DNA of 64,000 nt from Terribacillus saccharophilus (GCF_002272075.1 NZ_NPBJ01000037.1:1-64000), one strand, 5' to 3'. Counted from the first letter of the stretch, positions 51,417-60,320 are shown. The notes: a model not told the origin generated them from the letters alone. A program made the numbers and translations.

Positions 51417-53030
51417 TCACTCTGGCAGGACCCACGTATCATAGAAATACGGCGACCCTTTTGTATCAAAATCAATATCGAATACCTGCTTATTTGCAGC
51501 AACCGTATACGGCAGCACGTATACAGGGATAGAATATACTTCCTCAAATAAATACTCCTGCAATTCCTCATAAAGGGAAGCCCGCTTTTCGGTATCCTGT
51601 TCATCTGTGGCTGCATCAAGTAATTCTGTCACTCTTGTATCCTGGTATTCATCGTGATAGCCTTCCTTGGCAGCAAGATAAGCACGCAGCACACCATCAG
51701 GATCCGGACCATACTGGCTGCCAATCCACATGTCATAATCCCCGGCCATTCTTCTGTCTGTATACTCGCCTCGGGAAATTGTATGGATGTTCAGCTCGAC
51801 ACCGATATTCTTCCAGGAATTCTGGACCATTGTCATAACGTCCATCCGCTTTTCTCGGTTGGCATAGAAGTCGATCATTTCTAACGAAAGGCGTTTGCCA
51901 TCCTTTACACGGATGCCGTCTTCTCCCTTTTTCCATCCGAGTTCATCAAGCATTGCTTCGGCCTGACCCGCATCAAACTCCCATTTTCCCTCTAAAGCTG
52001 TATCGGCTCCGAGTAGTGAAGGAGATAGCGCCGCATATGCGCGATCATACGTCCCAAGATAGACGGTCCGTACAATAGCATCCCAATCGACGCCAAGACG
52101 AAGTGCTTCCCGTAATTCTTTATCCTGAAGAAGCCCTTCTGTCGCATTGAATTGAATTGCTGCATTATAATTCAGCAGCTCTACTTCAGATATATTCAAA
52201 TCCTTATCGTTTTCCAAGACCTCAACATGCTGCGGTGGAATCGTATCGATAGCGTCAACATCCCCGCTGTGCAGACTGCTCACTCGAGTGGAGTCCTCCG
52301 TGATGATTTTAATGACCAATTTATCCAGATATGCCTTCCCTGTATGCACTGCATTTGCCGGTCCCCAGCTGTAGTACTCATTTCGCTCCAGCACATATTC
52401 TGTGCCTAGTGTGTAATCAGCTACTTTGAAAGGACCGGAACCTACCGGATTGACCGCAAATGAATCTCCTCTTTCTTCTACAGCAGTTGGCGATACCATA
52501 GCCAGGTTCTCCGTTGCCAGATTGCTAAGGAAAGGAGAAAAAGGTTTGCTGAAATGGATCCGCACAGTATGTTCATCAATTATTTCCGTCGATTCATACG
52601 GTCCGATGAAGCTGAGTGACAACCCTGGCGCATCTAAATTTTTGATCCTTTCGAAATTAAACTTCACTGCTTCTGCGTTAAAAGGGGTACCGTCTGTGAA
52701 AGTCACATCATCCCGTAAGTGAAATGTGTAGGATTTCTGATCATCCGATATCTCCCATTCTGTCGCCAGCCAAGGTGCGAAACTGCTATCCTCTTCTTGC
52801 GCTACAAGACTGTCAAACATGCTCCTTTGGATGCGGGAGTTACCTGGACTAGCCGATCGATGCGGATCAAGCAGGTCCCCGACAATCGGCACACTGATTG
52901 CAAAGGTCAACGTGCCGCCATACCTTTCATTCTCGGATACATCAGCAGCGCTGATTGTCCGTTCTGCATCCTGACAAGCTGTCAGACCTAGTAAACTTAC
53001 AAGGAGGATGACGAGGTAAAATCTCTTCAT
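51417..53030 (-). CDS. ABC transporter substrate-binding lipoprotein, family 5 (peptide/nickel type)
   Basis: 537 residues. Lipoprotein signal with lipobox LTAC (Cys19), then the SBP_bac_5 fold: YGGTLTFAISVPIVGDLLDP, RDDVTFTDGTPFNAEAVKFNFERI (the family signature) and a large C-terminal lobe. It would deliver a peptide-like, sulfur-containing ligand to the permeases at 56-58 kb. It sits between the two monooxygenase genes rather than next to the permeases, but on the same transcript. The ligand is unknown. Confidence 0.92.
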   Translation of the reverse strand: MKRFYLVILLVSLLGLTACQDAERTISAADVSENERYGGTLTFAISVPIVGDLLDPHRSASPGNSRIQRSMFDSLVAQEEDSSFAPWLATEWEISDDQKSYTFHLRDDVTFTDGTPFNAEAVKFNFERIKNLDAPGLSLSFIGPYESTEIIDEHTVRIHFSKPFSPFLSNLATENLAMVSPTAVEERGDSFAVNPVGSGPFKVADYTLGTEYVLERNEYYSWGPANAVHTGKAYLDKLVIKIITEDSTRVSSLHSGDVDAIDTIPPQHVEVLENDKDLNISEVELLNYNAAIQFNATEGLLQDKELREALRLGVDWDAIVRTVYLGTYDRAYAALSPSLLGADTALEGKWEFDAGQAEAMLDELGWKKGEDGIRVKDGKRLSLEMIDFYANREKRMDVMTMVQNSWKNIGVELNIHTISRGEYTDRRMAGDYDMWIGSQYGPDPDGVLRAYLAAKEGYHDEYQDTRVTELLDAATDEQDTEKRASLYEELQEYLFEEVYSIPVYVLPYTVAANKQVFDIDFDTKGSPYFYDTWVLPE

Positions 53031-53038
53031 CTGCTGAT

Positions 53039-54385
53039 CTACCTCCCTACTTCCACTTTTGCAGCTCTTTTCTCGGTATACCGATTTTGCGGAATCGGCA
53101 AGCCCATATTCTCACGCAATGTTGCAGCCGGATCGTACTCGCTGCGGAAGACCCCTCTTTCCTGAAGAATCGGTACAACATGAGCTGTGAAATCTTGCAG
53201 GCTTGAAGGGGATGCCTCCGGACCTATGATGAAACCATCAGCAGCTTCTTCTTCGAACCATTGCTGGACAAGGTCTGCCACTTTCTTCGGTGTACCAATG
53301 AAAGGTGTTCGAGGGATAGCGCTTTCCAAAGCTACTTCACGCAGCGTCATCTGCCGCTTTTTGGCCATTTCAACTACCTTTTCGGTTGTGCTCTGGATCG
53401 ATTCTTTCCCGATATCCCCTAAATCCGGGAATGGCGCATCCAAGTCATGCTTGGAAAAGTCATAGTAATTGAATGGTCTGCCTAAAGAGGTAAGCGCGCT
53501 TTCCAATGTGATCAGACTGAGGCGCTGCTGATACTTTTCCTCCGCTTCCTCCTCTGTCGGTGCAATGATAGGATTGATGCCCGGCATGACGGAAATATGA
53601 TTCGGATCTCTTCCGTAAGCTGCAGTACGCTGCTTAATATCCTTGAAATACGCTTTCGCATTCTCAATACTGCCGACACCGCAGAAGATTCCTTCCGCAT
53701 GTCGTGCAGCATAGTCCCTCCCCGCTTCCGACATCCCTGCTTGAAAGATGACCGGCTGTCCCTGCTTCGACCGTGAAATATTCAACGGCCCCTTGACCGA
53801 GAAGAAGTCTCCTTTATGATTCAATGCGTGCAGCTTATCACGTTCATAGAAAGTTCCAGCCTTTTTATCCCGAAGGAATGCATCATCTTCCCACGAGTCC
53901 CACAGCCCTTTCGTTACTTCCAAGAATTCATCAGCAATCTGGTATCTGAGGTCATGCGGATAATGCTCCTCTTGGCTATAGTTAGCCGCTGTTCCTTCCA
54001 GGAAGGATGTTACGACATTCCATCCAGCACGGCCCTTGCTAATATGATCTAGTGACGCCAGCTGCCTGGCGACAGTATAAGGCTGCGTATAGCTGACGGT
54101 TATTGTTGCAACTAATCCCAGATGTTTCGTAGCCATCGCTAGTGCCGATAGAATGGTGAGCGGCTCAAAGCGACTCAGATAATGCGGTGTAGAATCAGGC
54201 GTAATATAGACACTGTCTGCAACAAACGCAAAATCGAGTTTCGCCTCTTCAGCTTGCTTGGCCTGTTCCAAATAGAATTCCAGATTCGTCCCGGCATCGG
54301 CTACAGCATCTGGGTGTTTCCAGTTATCCCATCCTGTTCCGACACCATGCAGCATTGCTCCCAATTTCAAACGTCTCTCAGTCAT
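53039..54385 (-). CDS. NtaA/SnaA/DmoA family FMNH2-dependent monooxygenase (proximal copy)
   Basis: 448 residues of the same family as the gene at 48082: LKLGAMLHGVGTGWDNWKHP, DFAFVADSVY, GRAGWNVVTSFLEG, GQPVIFQAGMSEAGRDYAA and a C-terminal ERGVFRSEYDPAATLRENMG. ATG 54385 overlaps the ATPase stop (ATGA) and has GGTGGAG 8 nt upstream. Two paralogues in one operon suggest either sequential oxidations or two related substrates. Confidence 0.9.
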   Translation of the reverse strand: MTERRLKLGAMLHGVGTGWDNWKHPDAVADAGTNLEFYLEQAKQAEEAKLDFAFVADSVYITPDSTPHYLSRFEPLTILSALAMATKHLGLVATITVSYTQPYTVARQLASLDHISKGRAGWNVVTSFLEGTAANYSQEEHYPHDLRYQIADEFLEVTKGLWDSWEDDAFLRDKKAGTFYERDKLHALNHKGDFFSVKGPLNISRSKQGQPVIFQAGMSEAGRDYAARHAEGIFCGVGSIENAKAYFKDIKQRTAAYGRDPNHISVMPGINPIIAPTEEEAEEKYQQRLSLITLESALTSLGRPFNYYDFSKHDLDAPFPDLGDIGKESIQSTTEKVVEMAKKRQMTLREVALESAIPRTPFIGTPKKVADLVQQWFEEEAADGFIIGPEASPSSLQDFTAHVVPILQERGVFRSEYDPAATLRENMGLPIPQNRYTEKRAAKVEVGR

Positions 54386-56196
54386 CTCAATAACTCCACC
54401 CTTTCCTTTTTCTCCAATGGATAATGGCATGCAACAGCTCGTTCACCGATAAGTAATTCCATCGCTGGCGCTTCCAATCGGCATTTTTCTGTAGCCAGCG
54501 GGCATCTTGTATGAAAATGACATCCAGCAGGCGGATTCACAGGTGACGGAATCTCACCATGCAGCACATGGCGCTTTCGCTTGTGATCCAAGTCAATTGT
54601 CGGATTCGCTTCCAATAATGCTTTTGTATAAGGATGAGCCGGTTTGGTGAACAGCTCTTCAGCTGGCGCAATCTCTACAATTCTCCCTAGGTACATGACA
54701 CCGATTCGATGTGATATATCACGTACAACATCCAGCCCGTGTGCCATGAAAACATAAGACAGTCCCATTTCCTGCTGCAGCTTTTTCAGCAATTCGATTA
54801 CCTTTGATTGGACGGCAAGATCCAAGGCAGATACAGCCTCATCCAGTAACAGGAATTCCGGATGCAAGATAATAGCACGAGCAATATTGATACGCTGCCG
54901 CTGCCCTCCAGAGAATTCATGTGGATATCGTGTACGAGACGCAGGATCCAAGTCAACAAGCTGCAGAACTTCCTCTACGCGCTCCCTTATCTCACCCTTG
55001 GATAAGCGGGTATGGACGCGAAGCGGTTCTCCGATAATTTCTTCTACCTTCCAGCGCGGATTCAAAGCAGAAAAGGTATCCTGAAAAACAACCTGTGTAT
55101 TTTTTCGAAGTTCCTTTTTCTCCCGCTTCGTTCCGCCGGTGACATCCTTACCGCGGTATAGAATTTGTCCGCTATCTGCTTCCTGGAGGGAAACGAGCAG
55201 CTTGCCGAGTGTCGATTTTCCGCTTCCTGATTCTCCGACCAGGCCCAGCGTCTCCCCTTTCCGTATATATAAACTCACTTCATCCACAGCCTGAACGTAT
55301 TTTTTCGGCTGGAACGGTTTGCTCTTTAGCGGAAATACCTTGCTGATGCCTTCTGCTTCCAAAATTATTTCGTCATCCTGCCTGTTCTCATCAGAGGCAG
55401 AACTCGTAAGCAAATCATGCTTGGATTGCACCAATGACTTGGTATACCAATGACCAGGAAAAGCAAAAATCTCCAGAGCCGTCCCTTGCTCTACAATGCT
55501 TCCTTCATGCATGACTGCTACTTTATCAGCTATTTCCGCGGCAACAGCTAAGTCATGTGTGATGAATAAAATTGACATTCCTTCTTCTGCACGAAGCTCA
55601 AGAAGCAGATTCAATATTTGAGCTTGGATGGTTACGTCCAGCGCTGTCGTCGGCTCATCCGCTATTAGAAGTTCTGGCTGACAAGCAAGTGCAAGTGCAA
55701 TGGCTACCCGCTGCAGCATACCTCCGGACAGTTCAAGTGGATATTGCTTCATCCTGGATGCTGGCTCCGGGATATGTACTTTCTCCAGTAATCCGATTGC
55801 TTCGTTCCACGCCTCAGAACGACTGACAGATTTGTGCTTGCGAATCACCTCAACGAATTGGTTGCCGATCGTAAAAACTGGATTTAATGCAGTCATCGGA
55901 TCCTGTGTTACCATGGCAATCTTTCGTCCCCTTATACCGTTCATTTCCTGTTGCGCTAAAGAGGCAATATCTTCTTCCTGGAAGAGGATTTCCCCTCCAG
56001 TAATACGTCCTCCTTCGTAATCGATCAAACGAAGAACAGCCAGGGATGTTACTGTTTTGCCACTTCCGGAACCTCCCACAAGGCAGACAATTTCCCCGCT
56101 TCCAATGTCCAGATTCACATTGCGAACAGCTGGAATCACTTCCTTTCCACGCTCTATCCCTACAGATAAGTTTCTGATCTCCAGTAATGTACGCAT
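54382..56196 (-). CDS. Fused double ATPase of a peptide/nickel-type ABC importer (DppD-DppF fusion)
   Basis: 604 residues made of two complete ABC domains. First: Walker A GGSGSGKT, signature LSGGMLQRVAIALAL, Walker B LLIADEPTTALD. Second (from about residue 275): GESGSGKS, FSGGQRQRINIARAI, FLLLDEAVSALD. Then the oligopeptide-type C-terminal HTRCPLATEKCRLE cysteine segment, which in DppF/OppD relatives can bind an Fe-S cluster. It energises the permeases encoded just upstream. Single-chain fusions like this also occur in the GsiA and YejF systems. Confidence 0.92.
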   Translation of the reverse strand: MRTLLEIRNLSVGIERGKEVIPAVRNVNLDIGSGEIVCLVGGSGSGKTVTSLAVLRLIDYEGGRITGGEILFQEEDIASLAQQEMNGIRGRKIAMVTQDPMTALNPVFTIGNQFVEVIRKHKSVSRSEAWNEAIGLLEKVHIPEPASRMKQYPLELSGGMLQRVAIALALACQPELLIADEPTTALDVTIQAQILNLLLELRAEEGMSILFITHDLAVAAEIADKVAVMHEGSIVEQGTALEIFAFPGHWYTKSLVQSKHDLLTSSASDENRQDDEIILEAEGISKVFPLKSKPFQPKKYVQAVDEVSLYIRKGETLGLVGESGSGKSTLGKLLVSLQEADSGQILYRGKDVTGGTKREKKELRKNTQVVFQDTFSALNPRWKVEEIIGEPLRVHTRLSKGEIRERVEEVLQLVDLDPASRTRYPHEFSGGQRQRINIARAIILHPEFLLLDEAVSALDLAVQSKVIELLKKLQQEMGLSYVFMAHGLDVVRDISHRIGVMYLGRIVEIAPAEELFTKPAHPYTKALLEANPTIDLDHKRKRHVLHGEIPSPVNPPAGCHFHTRCPLATEKCRLEAPAMELLIGERAVACHYPLEKKERVELLR

Positions 56197-56217
56197 ATTA
56201 CAGCTCCTTTCTGTTCT

Positions 56218-57084
56218 TTAAGACGTGGCAGATCGCGGATCAAGATAATTTCGGTAGGCATCGCCAAGAATGTTGACGGAAATAACGAATAATGAAATGA
56301 ACAGACCTGGGAAGAATCCGATCCACCAAGCGACTGTAAGGTAGTCCCTTCCTAGGGACAGCAGATAACCCCAATCTGGTATTTCATGAACAGTACCTAA
56401 ACCTAGGAAACTAAGACCTGTTGCCATTAAGATTGCATTCCCAACTCCGATTGTTGCCATAACAAGCATGGGCGGAAGACTGTTCGGTAATATGTGGAAA
56501 AGGATCCGTCCTGTATGTCCCAATCCAATTGACCTGGATGCATGAACATATCCCGCATCCTTCACATGCAGTACTTGCCCGCGCATCACTCTCGCATAGC
56601 CTGGCAATGAAGCGATGGAAACAGCCAGAATAAGGTTCAGCGTACTTGGTCCCAAGACAGCCGAAACGAGAATAGCCAGCATAATACCGGGAATCGTCAT
56701 TATAATGTCCATGATTCGCATGAACGTATTATCCAATGCGTTATTACAGTAGCCAGACACCAACCCGATTAACGCGCCGATTCCTCCGCCAATTAAGACT
56801 GACAGAACACCGATAACCACGGATTGCTGACTGCCATGTACAATCAGACTGAAAATATCTCTGCCGAATTGATCGGTTCCTAGCAAATGCTCCAGTGATG
56901 GAGCTAATAAGGCATCGCTTGGATCCATCCTTGTCGGCGAATGACTGGCAATCTGATCAGGGAATAATGAACAAATTACAATGAATAGGATAAAGCCGGT
57001 TGAGAGCAGCAGCAGACTTCCTGTCCACCAGCTGTTCCGGCGGTACGACAAAGATTTGATACGCTTTAAGCTGCCAATCATCAT
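56218..57084 (-). CDS. ABC importer permease, DppC type
   Basis: 288 residues with the N-terminal OppC_N helix (after YRRNSWWTGSL) and a BPD_transp_1 domain. The EAA loop appears as PGYARVMRGQVLHVKDAGYVHASRSIGLG. The HLLGTDQFGRDIFS motif before the first core helix is the DppC hallmark. It pairs with the DppB-type subunit encoded 13 bp upstream. ATG 57084 (or the next ATG) follows AAAGGGTGATTT. Confidence 0.93.
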   Translation of the reverse strand: MMIGSLKRIKSLSYRRNSWWTGSLLLLSTGFILFIVICSLFPDQIASHSPTRMDPSDALLAPSLEHLLGTDQFGRDIFSLIVHGSQQSVVIGVLSVLIGGGIGALIGLVSGYCNNALDNTFMRIMDIIMTIPGIMLAILVSAVLGPSTLNLILAVSIASLPGYARVMRGQVLHVKDAGYVHASRSIGLGHTGRILFHILPNSLPPMLVMATIGVGNAILMATGLSFLGLGTVHEIPDWGYLLSLGRDYLTVAWWIGFFPGLFISLFVISVNILGDAYRNYLDPRSATS

Positions 57085-57097
57085 AAATCACCCTTTC

Positions 57098-58021
57098 TCA
57101 CTTCTCATTCAGCCGAATTCTCGGATCAATATATCTGTAGGAAATATCGACAAGCATATTGATCACAACATAAAAGGCGGCAGTAAACAGGATGGCACCT
57201 TGAATGATCGGAATATCCTTTTGGTCGATTGCATCTACAATAAGTCTCCCTAGTCCCTGTCTTGAAAAAACAGTTTCCGTAACAACCGAACCAGCGAGCA
57301 TCTCTCCAAAGATCATTCCCACCATAGTCACCGCTGGAATAAGGGCATGACGCAGAATATGCTTAAACAAAATTGCTCGCTGCCCGATACCTTTTCCGCG
57401 TAAAGATCGGATGAATGGCTCATTAGAAGCTTCCAAAATGCTGTTCCGAATCAGCCTTGTAATCACTCCCGCGCCGGTAATTCCGAGACCAATCGATGGC
57501 AGAATCAGCTGCTCAAAGGATCCATTTCCGATGGACGGCAGCAGGTGGAGTTGTACGGAAAAGATCCAAATAAGAAGAATTCCAATCCAGAAATTAGGAG
57601 TAGAAACCCCGATCAAACTCAACACCCGGATAATGCCATCCAGCAGTTTGTTCTGATATACCGCTGATAAGATACCTAAAATCAGACCTAGTACAATAGC
57701 TACAATCATGCTCGATATGGTTAGCGCCAATGTTGGTCCCAAATTATCAAGCAGCCGGTCCAGAACCGGTTCACTATTCGCATAAGAGGTTCCTAAATCT
57801 CCTTGGAATAACCCAGCTATGTAATCCAGATATTGTGAAATAAGTGGTCTATCCAATCCGAGTTCTTCTCGAAGCTGATTTACCGTCTCTGTCGGCACAT
57901 CGTCTCCGGCTAATAATGTCGCTACATCTCCAGGAAGAATATTAACGATAATAAACACAAGCGTGACCGAACCTAAAATGACACCGGCAGCCATACCGAA
58001 ACGAGACAATACATATAGCAT
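57098..58021 (-). CDS. ABC importer permease, DppB type
   Basis: 307 residues, six helices. The DppB N-terminus (FGMAAGVILGSVTLVFIIVNILPGD), the RPLISQYLDYIAGLFQGDLGTSY segment and the EAA loop NSILEASNEPFIRSLRGKGIG are typical. It is the first gene of the S-box operon: the SAM riboswitch terminator ends about 80 nt upstream. ATG 58021 has GGAGGTGGACAGCA. Confidence 0.93.
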   Translation of the reverse strand: MLYVLSRFGMAAGVILGSVTLVFIIVNILPGDVATLLAGDDVPTETVNQLREELGLDRPLISQYLDYIAGLFQGDLGTSYANSEPVLDRLLDNLGPTLALTISSMIVAIVLGLILGILSAVYQNKLLDGIIRVLSLIGVSTPNFWIGILLIWIFSVQLHLLPSIGNGSFEQLILPSIGLGITGAGVITRLIRNSILEASNEPFIRSLRGKGIGQRAILFKHILRHALIPAVTMVGMIFGEMLAGSVVTETVFSRQGLGRLIVDAIDQKDIPIIQGAILFTAAFYVVINMLVDISYRYIDPRIRLNEK

Positions 58022-58103
58022 TGCTGTCCACCTCCATCCACCTTATATAAATTAAACTTTTCCAATCATCATAGTAGGAATTAAAGGCACAGAAACCTCT
58101 ATC

Positions 58104-58147
58104 TAAAAATAAAACGACTCCCCACGAAAGATAAGTGGGGAGTCGTT
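58104..58147 (-). terminator. S-box expression-platform terminator (importer operon)
   Basis: ACGACTCCCCAC (58114-58125) pairs with GTGGGGAGTCGT (58135-58146), followed on the minus strand by TTTTATTTTTAG. It partly overlaps, through CTTATCTTTC in its loop, a copy of the riboswitch P1 3' strand, which provides the antitermination alternative. Confidence 0.92.
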
Positions 58148-58151
58148 CCTG

Positions 58152-58251
58152 CTTATCTTTCGGGATCACCCGATGGATTTGGCACAGTATTCCTGACGGA
58201 ACCCGCTGCCGAAGCTTCATAGGGCCATATCCCTCCACTTCTCTTGATAAG
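58152..58251 (-). promoter_or_regulatory. SAM-I (S-box) riboswitch of the organosulfur operon
   Basis: The minus strand opens CTTATCAAGAGAAGTGGAGGGA, then GGCCCTATGAAGCTTCGGCAGC, TGTGCCAAATCC and closes GATCCCGAAAGATAAG; P1 is CTTATC/GATAAG. All core S-box blocks are present. High SAM stabilises P1 and lets the downstream terminator form, shutting off the importer/monooxygenase operon. Confidence 0.95.
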
Positions 58252-58267
58252 AACTATTCAATTAAAT

Positions 58268-58306
58268 AAAAAAACGCTTTTACTCCTACAAACGGGGAAT
58301 AAAAGC
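58268..58306 (-). terminator. Intrinsic terminator upstream of the S-box
   Basis: On the minus strand GCTTTTATTCC (58306-58296) pairs with GGAGTAAAAGC (58286-58276; one G-U), followed by seven U. It either ends the FMN reductase transcript or attenuates RNA from the promoter at 58348-58376. Confidence 0.85.
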
Positions 58307-58347
58307 CTCTGGTGGTCCAGTCAGCATTTATACAACTTATGGTAATT

Positions 58348-58376
58348 AGAATAAACGCAATCCTTGTACGCGTCAA
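58348..58376 (-). promoter_or_regulatory. Putative promoter between the FMN reductase gene and the S-box
   Basis: On the minus strand TTGACG (58376-58371), 17-nt spacer, TATTCT (58353-58348). It lies 22 bp beyond the reductase stop but upstream of the terminator at 58268-58306, which is an unusual order. Confidence 0.55.
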
Positions 58377-58397
58377 TATAAATTCAAAATATTTAAA

Positions 58398-58940
58398 TTA
58401 TTTTAACAGTATATGGGCGGCAACAGCTTGATGCTGCAACGCCTCATCCAGCCCAATAACAAATTGCTCCAGTGTTTTTTGACAATCTTCGGTCAGAATA
58501 AAATCCTTGTATTCTTTTCGGCTTACAGCCAGCTGTTGGGGAATTGCATGCGCAGACAGACTGCGAAAAACAGTCCGCATCCCATTCAATGTATTGATAC
58601 CGCCCTTTAGTCCTCCTGTACTCGTTAACAGTCCGACGGGCTTACCTTTCAGCAAATCTTTATCCAGATAGTCAATTGCGTTCTTTAATGCCCCGCTGTA
58701 ACTGCCATGGTATTCAGGTGAACCGACCACAAGTCCCTCTGCCGAACTGATTCGTTCCCGCAGCCAATCAGCTGCTGCTCCAGCCGGCCGGACCGGGTGA
58801 AAAAGCGGCAGATCTAATTCCCCTATATTGATTATATCGGTCTCATATCTGGCCTTTTGCAACAGCGTCTGTACTTCTTCTAACAACTTCCTCGTTGTAG
58901 ATGCAGGATTCAAGCTTCCGTTTAGAAATACGATTGTCAT
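58398..58940 (-). CDS. NAD(P)H-dependent FMN reductase
   Basis: 180 residues, flavodoxin-like fold: IVFLNGSLNPASTTRKLLEEV (phosphate loop), then the family signature GSPEYHGSYSGALKNAIDYL and PVGLLTSTGGLKGG. Enzymes of this type (SsuE-like) pass FMNH2 to separate monooxygenases. It is 18 bp behind hom and on the same S-box-controlled transcript, next to an operon with two FMNH2-dependent monooxygenases, so its partner is clear by context. Confidence 0.9.
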   Translation of the reverse strand: MTIVFLNGSLNPASTTRKLLEEVQTLLQKARYETDIINIGELDLPLFHPVRPAGAAADWLRERISSAEGLVVGSPEYHGSYSGALKNAIDYLDKDLLKGKPVGLLTSTGGLKGGINTLNGMRTVFRSLSAHAIPQQLAVSRKEYKDFILTEDCQKTLEQFVIGLDEALQHQAVAAHILLK

Positions 58941-58958
58941 CCGAACTCTCCTCCTGTA

Positions 58959-60086
58959 TTAAGCTTCTGCTTTAGCCGGTTTTCTAGCGGCAACTCTATA
59001 ATAATGGCTATCAGATTCAACGTTTTCTCCGTGCAGAAGAATGGTCTCACCAGACGGCAAGTGAACGAAAGGAACTGCCTCGCGCTTCTCCGTGAATTTG
59101 ATTACCCGCTTTACTTCTATTTCCTTCCGCTGGTGGACAAGATTCGCCAAGTCCTCAACGATGGCGCTTGCAGTCGGCAATGCCCCAGCACCTGGCCCTT
59201 GAAGCTTCAGCTTGCCAACTAGGTCACCTTCCACACATACAGCATTATCTACTCCATCCACGCTGTACAAAGGATGTGCAGCAGATAAAATGACTGGTTC
59301 GACAGATGCAGTCACTTCTCCGCCCGCATTTTCAAGCGTAGCAACATGTTTGATTTTCCAACCTTGTTCTCCAGCAGCTTGGATATCCTGTGAGGAAACT
59401 GAGCGTATTCCCTTTCGTGTAACTTTCTCCCAGTCCGGCTGAGCCTCGAACAACAAATCACTTAACACCATCAGTTTATAAAACGCGTCCCAGCCATCAA
59501 CGTCATTGGCGGGATCAGCTTCTGCAAATCCTGCTTCCTGCGCAAGCTGCAGCGCTTCCTCAAACGGTAGTCCCTTATCGGACATTTCCGTCAGAATAAA
59601 ATTGGATGTGCCATTCAAAATTGCCTCTACTTTAACGACATGGTTGATATGCAGAAGCTGTTTCAGCGTCCCAATCACCGGCACGCCACCTGCGACTGCA
59701 GCTTCATATTCCAGCCGCACGCCTTTCTTCTTAGCCAAGCGTTTGAGCTCTGCACCCCGGGAAGCAATCAGTTCTTTATTTGCCGTGATGATATGACAGC
59801 CATGATGGATCGCTTCAGTCAGGTAGCTGAAGGCTGGCTCAATGCCGACACTTGCTTCGATGATTACATCGAGGTCAGATATTGAGAAGAGCTCCGCTGC
59901 ATCGTCTGTCAGCAATGCGTCCGTTACTTGCTGTTCATACTTCTGCTTCTCCCGCACCAAGACACCTGCCACTTGTACTTCCTTACCAAAAATCGCCTGC
60001 AGATTCGCTTGATGGGAGCGGATCGTCCTCCCTACAGCACTTCCTACTGTGCCATATCCAATCAACCCTATCTTCACTGCTGTCAT
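58959..60086 (-). CDS. hom: Homoserine dehydrogenase, short form without ACT domain
   Basis: 375 residues: NAD-binding IGLIGYGTVGSAVG, the catalytic region NGTSNFILTEM, then AQEAGFAEADPANDVDGWDA with its substrate and metal contacts. The C-terminus ends shortly after the barrel-like domain, whereas the usual Bacillus Hom (about 430 residues) carries a Thr-binding ACT domain. It is therefore probably not feedback-inhibited by threonine. An S-box upstream ties it to methionine/SAM demand: it supplies homoserine for O-acetylhomoserine and MetY. Confidence 0.9.
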   Translation of the reverse strand: MTAVKIGLIGYGTVGSAVGRTIRSHQANLQAIFGKEVQVAGVLVREKQKYEQQVTDALLTDDAAELFSISDLDVIIEASVGIEPAFSYLTEAIHHGCHIITANKELIASRGAELKRLAKKKGVRLEYEAAVAGGVPVIGTLKQLLHINHVVKVEAILNGTSNFILTEMSDKGLPFEEALQLAQEAGFAEADPANDVDGWDAFYKLMVLSDLLFEAQPDWEKVTRKGIRSVSSQDIQAAGEQGWKIKHVATLENAGGEVTASVEPVILSAAHPLYSVDGVDNAVCVEGDLVGKLKLQGPGAGALPTASAIVEDLANLVHQRKEIEVKRVIKFTEKREAVPFVHLPSGETILLHGENVESDSHYYRVAARKPAKAEA

Positions 60087-60117
60087 CTGTTTTGCCTCCT
60101 TAAATAATTTTCTGCAT

Positions 60118-60148
60118 AAAAAAAAGCCTCCCTGAGAGGACAGGGAGA
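60118..60148 (-). terminator. S-box expression-platform terminator (hom operon)
   Basis: CTCCCTG (60128-60134) pairs with CAGGGAG (60141-60147), followed on the minus strand by eight U, 30 nt before the hom start. Confidence 0.9.
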
Positions 60149-60170
60149 CGAATGTACCGTACTGTGTCTT

Positions 60171-60267
60171 CTCTCATCTACAGGAATTAGCACCTATACA
60201 AGTTAAAGTTACACTTGCAGGTTGCCGGGCATCATCGGGCCAGTCCCTCCGCCGCTCTTGATAAGAG
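60171..60267 (-). promoter_or_regulatory. SAM-I (S-box) riboswitch of hom
   Basis: The minus strand reads CTCTTATCAAGAGCGGCGGA, GGGACTGGCCCGATGATGCC, CGGCAACC, GGTGCTAATTCC and closes GATGAGAG, pairing with CTCTTATC. It matches the S-box consensus almost perfectly. Confidence 0.96.
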
Positions 60268-60291
60268 TTTTGTATTCATTTGTTATGAAGG

Positions 60292-60320
60292 AGTTTAGCA
60301 TGAATAATATATAGAGTCAA
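60292..60320 (-). promoter_or_regulatory. SigA-type promoter of the hom S-box transcript
   Basis: On the minus strand TTGACT (60320-60315), 17-nt spacer, TAAACT (60297-60292), about 25 nt before the riboswitch. Confidence 0.82.

Noticed and set aside
57942..58238. 98-codon minus-strand frame ahead of the DppB gene
   Set aside because: It runs through the S-box aptamer, its terminator and the dppB start; coding would conflict with the riboswitch.
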